Assembly (NCBI RefSeq): GCF_000239775.1
Contig: NZ_CAFI01000131.1
Coordinates: 1 to 32,796 of the forward strand
Direction: 5' to 3'
DNA length: 32,796 bases
DNA from: Bradyrhizobium sp. ORS 375
GTDB lineage: Bacteria > Pseudomonadota > Alphaproteobacteria > Rhizobiales > Xanthobacteraceae
Position numbers and translations under genes: made by a program. Position 1 is the stretch's first letter; every line of letters starts with the position of its first letter. The notes under the pieces were generated by a model. It had not been told where the DNA came from and searched no databases. It saw only the letters and a program-made list of their open reading frames with translations. Shown here in pieces: positions 29,853 to 32,796 of this stretch.

Positions 29853-30737
29853 ATGGACCGTATCGACGCCATGCAGGCCTTCGTCACCGTCGCCGAGCTG
29901 ACCGGCTTTGCCCCCGCGGCGCGGCGGCTCAAGCTGTCGCCGTCAGCCGTGACCCGCCTCGTCGCCGGGCTCGAGGAGCATCTGGGAGTCCGGCTGTTGC
30001 AGCGCACGACGCGCTCGGTGACGCTGACCGATGCCGGCCGGCGTTACCTGGAGCGGACCAGGCGCATCCTGGCCGATCTGGAGGAGGCGGAACTCGCCGC
30101 CGAGAGCGAGCGCCTGCAGCCGGTCGGCCGGTTTGTGGTCTCGGCGCCGGTCGGCTTCGGCCGGCTCCATGTCGGTCCTGTGATGGCCGCCTATCTGAGC
30201 CGATATGCCGAGGTCGCGGCCGAGCTGCGCCTCGAGGACCGCCAGATCAATCTGGTCGAGGACGGCGTCGACTGTGCCGTGCGCATCGGCCATCTCGACG
30301 ATTCCTCCCTGGTAGCGCGTCAGGTCGGCAGCATGCGGCGGATCGTGGTCGGCGCGCCCGCCTACTTCAAGATCCATGGTGAGCCGCGCGCGCCGGAGGC
30401 GCTGGCGAAGCACGAGACGATCCAGTTCGGTCCGGCCGGCGAATGGCGCTTCGTCAAGGACGGCAAGGAGCTGCGGATTGCGGTCAGCCCGCGGCTCGTC
30501 ACCAACAATGCCGACGCCGCCATTCAATATGCCGAGGCGGGCGGCGGCGTGACGCGGGTGATGGCCTATCAGGCCGCGGACGGCTTGCGCGGCGGCCGCC
30601 TCAAGCGGGTGCTGATGAAATACGAGCCGCCGCCGGTCCCCATCCACATCGTCTTTCCGAGCTCCCGCCTGCTCTCGGCCAAGGTCCGCGCCTTCATCGA
30701 TCTGGTCACCGAAACCTGCAACTGGCGCTTCGGCTGA
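29853..30737 (+). CDS. LysR family transcriptional regulator
   Basis: 294 residues. The N-terminal LysR HTH (about 1-60) reads MDRIDAMQAFVTVAELTGF, AARRLKLSPSAVTRLVAGLE, RLLQRTTRSVTLTDAGRRYLE. A periplasmic-binding-like effector domain follows (about 88-290; VDCAVRIGHLDDSSLVARQVG is typical of the CrgA/YafC-like group). ATG 29853 is the natural family start but has no ribosome site: a 10-bp-arm operator ends two bases before it, and the -10 box is 7 nt upstream, so the mRNA is probably leaderless. Divergent from the PNPOx-like gene, which is the likely regulated target. Ligand unknown. Confidence 0.9.
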   Translation: MDRIDAMQAFVTVAELTGFAPAARRLKLSPSAVTRLVAGLEEHLGVRLLQRTTRSVTLTDAGRRYLERTRRILADLEEAELAAESERLQPVGRFVVSAPVGFGRLHVGPVMAAYLSRYAEVAAELRLEDRQINLVEDGVDCAVRIGHLDDSSLVARQVGSMRRIVVGAPAYFKIHGEPRAPEALAKHETIQFGPAGEWRFVKDGKELRIAVSPRLVTNNADAAIQYAEAGGGVTRVMAYQAADGLRGGRLKRVLMKYEPPPVPIHIVFPSSRLLSAKVRAFIDLVTETCNWRFG

Positions 30738-30764
30738 CGCCACTTGCTTGTTTGCCAAGCCCCC

Positions 30765-30897
30765 GTCATTCCGGGGCAAGGCCGAAGGCCCTGAACCCGG
30801 AATCTCGAGCTTGTCTTGCGCCTGTTCTTCGTCATCTCGGGATTCCGGGTTCAATCGACAACGCGCTGATGCGCGTTGCCGATTGCCCCGGAATGAC
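30765..30897. repeat. Palindromic intergenic repeat K (GTCATTCCGGGG family)
   Basis: 133 bp between convergent lysR and the thioesterase. Left hairpin ATTCCGGGG-caaggccgaaggccctg-AACCCGGAAT; right hairpin ATTCCGGGTTCAATCG-acaacgcgctgatgcgcgttgc-CGATTGCCCCGGAAT, whose loop forms an additional CAACGCGC/GCGCGTTG stem. The outer ends are complementary. Confidence 0.9.
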
Positions 30898-30943
30898 GGG
30901 GATGCGGTGTCGACGGCCTCGATTGGGAGGACCGCGAAATCGG

Positions 30944-31357
30944 TCACGCCTTCTTCGGCACCACTCGGAAGGTCGCGTTCGCCCGCGCGATCACGGCGTC
31001 GTCCGCCAGCACCAGGCTCTGCACGAAGCACAGCGTTCGTCCGCTCTTGATCACGTCGCTCTCGATGCTGAGCCACTGCCCGATTGCGGCGCTGCCGATG
31101 TAGTCGACCGCGAGATTGATCGTGACCAGCGAGACCTCCCAGCCCAGCGCCTGGGCACAACTGTAGCCCATCGCATTGTCGGCGAGCGAGGCGATCAGCC
31201 CGCCATGAATCAGGCCGCGGGCGTTGGTGTGCGCGGTGGCCAGCCGCAGGCCGAGGATGACGGCCTTATCGGTCTTCTTCGCATAGAGCGGCTCCCAGGG
31301 ATCGGTGAACGGGCTCTTGCGACAGTGCGGTTCGATTCCGGCGGGGATGCTGCTCAT
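30944..31357 (-). CDS. PaaI-like hotdog-fold thioesterase
   Basis: 137-residue hotdog-fold protein that would hydrolyse an acyl- or aryl-CoA thioester. The family signature TNARGLIHGGLIASLADNAMG carries N45, H51-G52-G53 and D60, positions that line the active site in PaaI-type enzymes. The second half has a TINLAVDYIGSA strand and a SGRTLCFVQSLV strand, as expected. ATG 31357 (GAGAC upstream) is preferred; an upstream ATG at 31399 would add 14 residues. It has no co-directional partner nearby. Substrate unknown; it may relate to the CoA-rich metabolism of the window only loosely. Confidence 0.85.
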   Translation of the reverse strand: MSSIPAGIEPHCRKSPFTDPWEPLYAKKTDKAVILGLRLATAHTNARGLIHGGLIASLADNAMGYSCAQALGWEVSLVTINLAVDYIGSAAIGQWLSIESDVIKSGRTLCFVQSLVLADDAVIARANATFRVVPKKA

Positions 31358-31741
31358 GGTGTCTCGATCGTTGCTGGCGATCTCGGCAGTCAACGACATC
31401 AGCGGATTTTTTGCACCGCCTACAAAGTTTGAAACGTGTTTTGCGCCGATGTTTGAAACGGTCCGCGACGCCGGCGCGCACGATGTCGCAGGTCCTGCGG
31501 CAATTTCGTGGTGTGCCGATCCACCCGTGCAATTTCGGGTGCAACGGAGATCCTTAACGTGTTAATGAAATCGCCATGCGTCTGCAACTTTCGTCTGCCA
31601 GACTTGCGTCGGCCGAGGCGATAGGCTCCGCTCGCGCGTGCAGCGGTGGCAGGTCTGCCGCGGCGCTTGCAATGATGGTTATATGCTATAACAATGAAGC
31701 AAAGGGCCCTCGAAGGCCCGCGATGGAAGGAGAGGATCCCG
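31358..31741. promoter_or_regulatory. 384-bp divergent regulatory region with several dyads
   Basis: No convincing gene. It holds two copies of GTTTGAAACG 24 bp apart (31427-31436, 31451-31460; GTTT-G-AAAC is itself a dyad), CACCCG-N8-CGGGTG (31522-31541), TTAAC-GT-GTTAA (31554-31565) and GTTATA-TGC-TATAAC (31678-31692). The last provides a plausible -10 (TATAAC) for dctP. A GGGCC-N6-GGCCC hairpin follows in the leader just before the ribosome site. Confidence 0.5.
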
Positions 31742-32761
31742 ATGAGGAAGACGCTTCTGGCGTTGGCGCTGGCTGCCGGTGTGACCACCCCCGCGCTCGC
31801 GCAGGACAAGACGTTCGATCTGAAGATTTCGCACTGGGTGCCTGCCAGCCATCCGCTGCAGAAGGCGCTGGAGGATTGGGCCGCGTCGGTCGAGAAGGCC
31901 TCCGGCGGCACCATCAAGGGCAAGGTGTTCCCGGCGCAGCAGCTCGGCAAGGCGTTCGACCATTACGACATGGCGCGCGACGGCATCGCCGATGTCACTT
32001 ATGTGAATCCCGGCTATCAGCCCGGCCGCTTCCCGATCATCGGCGCCGGCGAGCTGCCGTTCCTGATCTCCGACGCCAAGGGCGGCTCGGAAGGTCTCGA
32101 CGCGTGGTACCGCAAATATGCCGAGAAGGAGATGAAGGACGTCAAATACTGTCTTGCCTTTGTCCACACGCCCTCGGCCTTCCACACCCGCACCAAGAAG
32201 GTCGTGCTGCCCGAGGACGTCAAGGGCATGAAGATCCGCCCGGCGGATGCGACGATCGCGAATTTCGTGACCCTGCTCGGCGGCACCAACGTGCAGTCGT
32301 CGGCGCCTGAGGTGCGCGACATCATCGAGCGCGGCGTCGCCGACGGCGTGACTTTCCCCGCCGGCTCGCTGGTGCTGTTCGGCGTCGACAAGGTCACGAA
32401 GTATCACATGGACGCTCCGTTCTACGTGACGACCTTCGTGTTCGTCATGAACAAGGACAAGTACAACCAGATGTCGGCGATGCAGAAGAAGGCGATCGAC
32501 GACAATTGCAACACGGAAGCCGCCGGCAAGGTCGGCGAGCCCTGGGGCAAGTTCGAGGACGCCGGCGTCGACAAGATCAAGGCGGAAGCCGGCCAGGAGG
32601 TCTACAAGCTGACGCCGGAGCAGACGGCGGCCTGGAAGAAGGCCTCCGAGCCGCTGTTCAAGACCTGGGCCGACGGCGTCAAGAAGACCGGCGTCGACGC
32701 CGACGCCGCCATGACCGAGCTGAAGGCCTCGCTCGCCAAGTACAACGCCCTGGCGCAGTAA
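31742..32761 (+). CDS. dctP: TRAP transporter solute-binding protein, DctP family
   Basis: 339-residue periplasmic binding protein. The signal peptide is MRKTLLALALAAGVTTPALA with cleavage after residue 20. The mature domain opens KTFDLKISHWVPASHPLQ. It includes FPAQQLGKAFDHYDMARDGIADVTYV and the conserved arginine that clamps the substrate carboxylate, R166 in GMKIRPADA. It would deliver an organic acid to a TRAP membrane pair (DctQM), expected just beyond the right edge. ATG 31742 has AAGGAGAGGA upstream; a longer frame from 31694 is rejected because it precedes the signal peptide. A dyad-rich leader suggests regulated expression. Ligand not predictable. Confidence 0.92.
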   Translation: MRKTLLALALAAGVTTPALAQDKTFDLKISHWVPASHPLQKALEDWAASVEKASGGTIKGKVFPAQQLGKAFDHYDMARDGIADVTYVNPGYQPGRFPIIGAGELPFLISDAKGGSEGLDAWYRKYAEKEMKDVKYCLAFVHTPSAFHTRTKKVVLPEDVKGMKIRPADATIANFVTLLGGTNVQSSAPEVRDIIERGVADGVTFPAGSLVLFGVDKVTKYHMDAPFYVTTFVFVMNKDKYNQMSAMQKKAIDDNCNTEAAGKVGEPWGKFEDAGVDKIKAEAGQEVYKLTPEQTAAWKKASEPLFKTWADGVKKTGVDADAAMTELKASLAKYNALAQ

Positions 32762-32796
32762 GTCCTCATCGTCACCCAAGCTATCGCGCGGCAGAC

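Noticed and set aside
1209-30897. CRISPR array
   Set aside because: The palindromic repeats are widely separated, of different families and without regular spacers; no cas genes.
31640-31672. Sigma-54 (-24/-12) promoter before dctP
   Set aside because: GG and TTGC elements are present but not with the required 10-bp separation between GG and GC.

Overview
The window looks like chromosomal DNA of a high-GC alphaproteobacterium, most probably Bradyrhizobium or a close relative in the Nitrobacteraceae. The reasons are very GC-rich third codon positions, an Irr-type iron control element in front of mbfA, a LuxI/LuxR pair of the RpaI/BjaI/BraI type, a MloK1-like cyclic-nucleotide channel, and many intergenic palindromic repeats (GTCGTCCCGGC..., GTCATTCCGGGG...). 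I see no tRNA, rRNA, phage, transposase or CRISPR.

Layout. 0-6 kb: a zinc alcohol dehydrogenase (+); then, reading leftwards, mbfA (iron export), cytochrome b561 and an amidase; a DUF6065-like protein (+); and a secreted protein with two polyhistidine tracts (-). 6-19 kb: a CoA-ester catabolism block. The minus strand carries thiolase, acyl-CoA synthetase and an epoxide-hydrolase-like enzyme. Divergently, the plus strand carries a TetR regulator, an SDR dehydrogenase, a crotonase, a feruloyl-CoA-synthase-like ligase, three acyl-CoA dehydrogenases and a nitroreductase. Ligase, dehydrogenase, crotonase, 3-hydroxyacyl dehydrogenase and thiolase together make a complete beta-oxidation set, probably for an aromatic or otherwise unusual acid. 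The TetR/thiolase gap holds a good promoter overlapped by a dyad. Palindromic repeats of different families sit in most of the gaps between these genes.

20-22 kb: a quorum-sensing locus (luxR then luxI, minus strand). A small 61-codon gene runs tail-to-tail into luxI, and a short CAATTTG motif recurs around the locus. LuxI enzymes of this branch are known to use acyl- or aryl-CoA, so the adjoining CoA ligase block is a possible substrate source. 22-26 kb: two divergent cyclic-nucleotide-binding genes. One is a MloK1-like channel translationally coupled to a crotonase that lacks the usual catalytic glutamates. The other is a membrane-anchored, Popeye-like cNMP sensor followed by a stand-alone DUF6537-like protein.

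26-32.8 kb: a DUF3307 membrane protein, a small unknown protein, a YkgJ-type cysteine cluster protein overlapping a WYL regulator, and a divergent glutathione-S-transferase-like gene. Two nearly identical 26-bp palindromes lie between the WYL regulator and the GST. Then come a PNPOx-like flavoprotein divergent from a LysR regulator (10-bp-arm palindrome, apparently leaderless start), a PaaI-like thioesterase, and a TRAP-transporter DctP binding protein at the right edge.

All calls are from reading the sequence. Family names come from motif recognition, not database searches.
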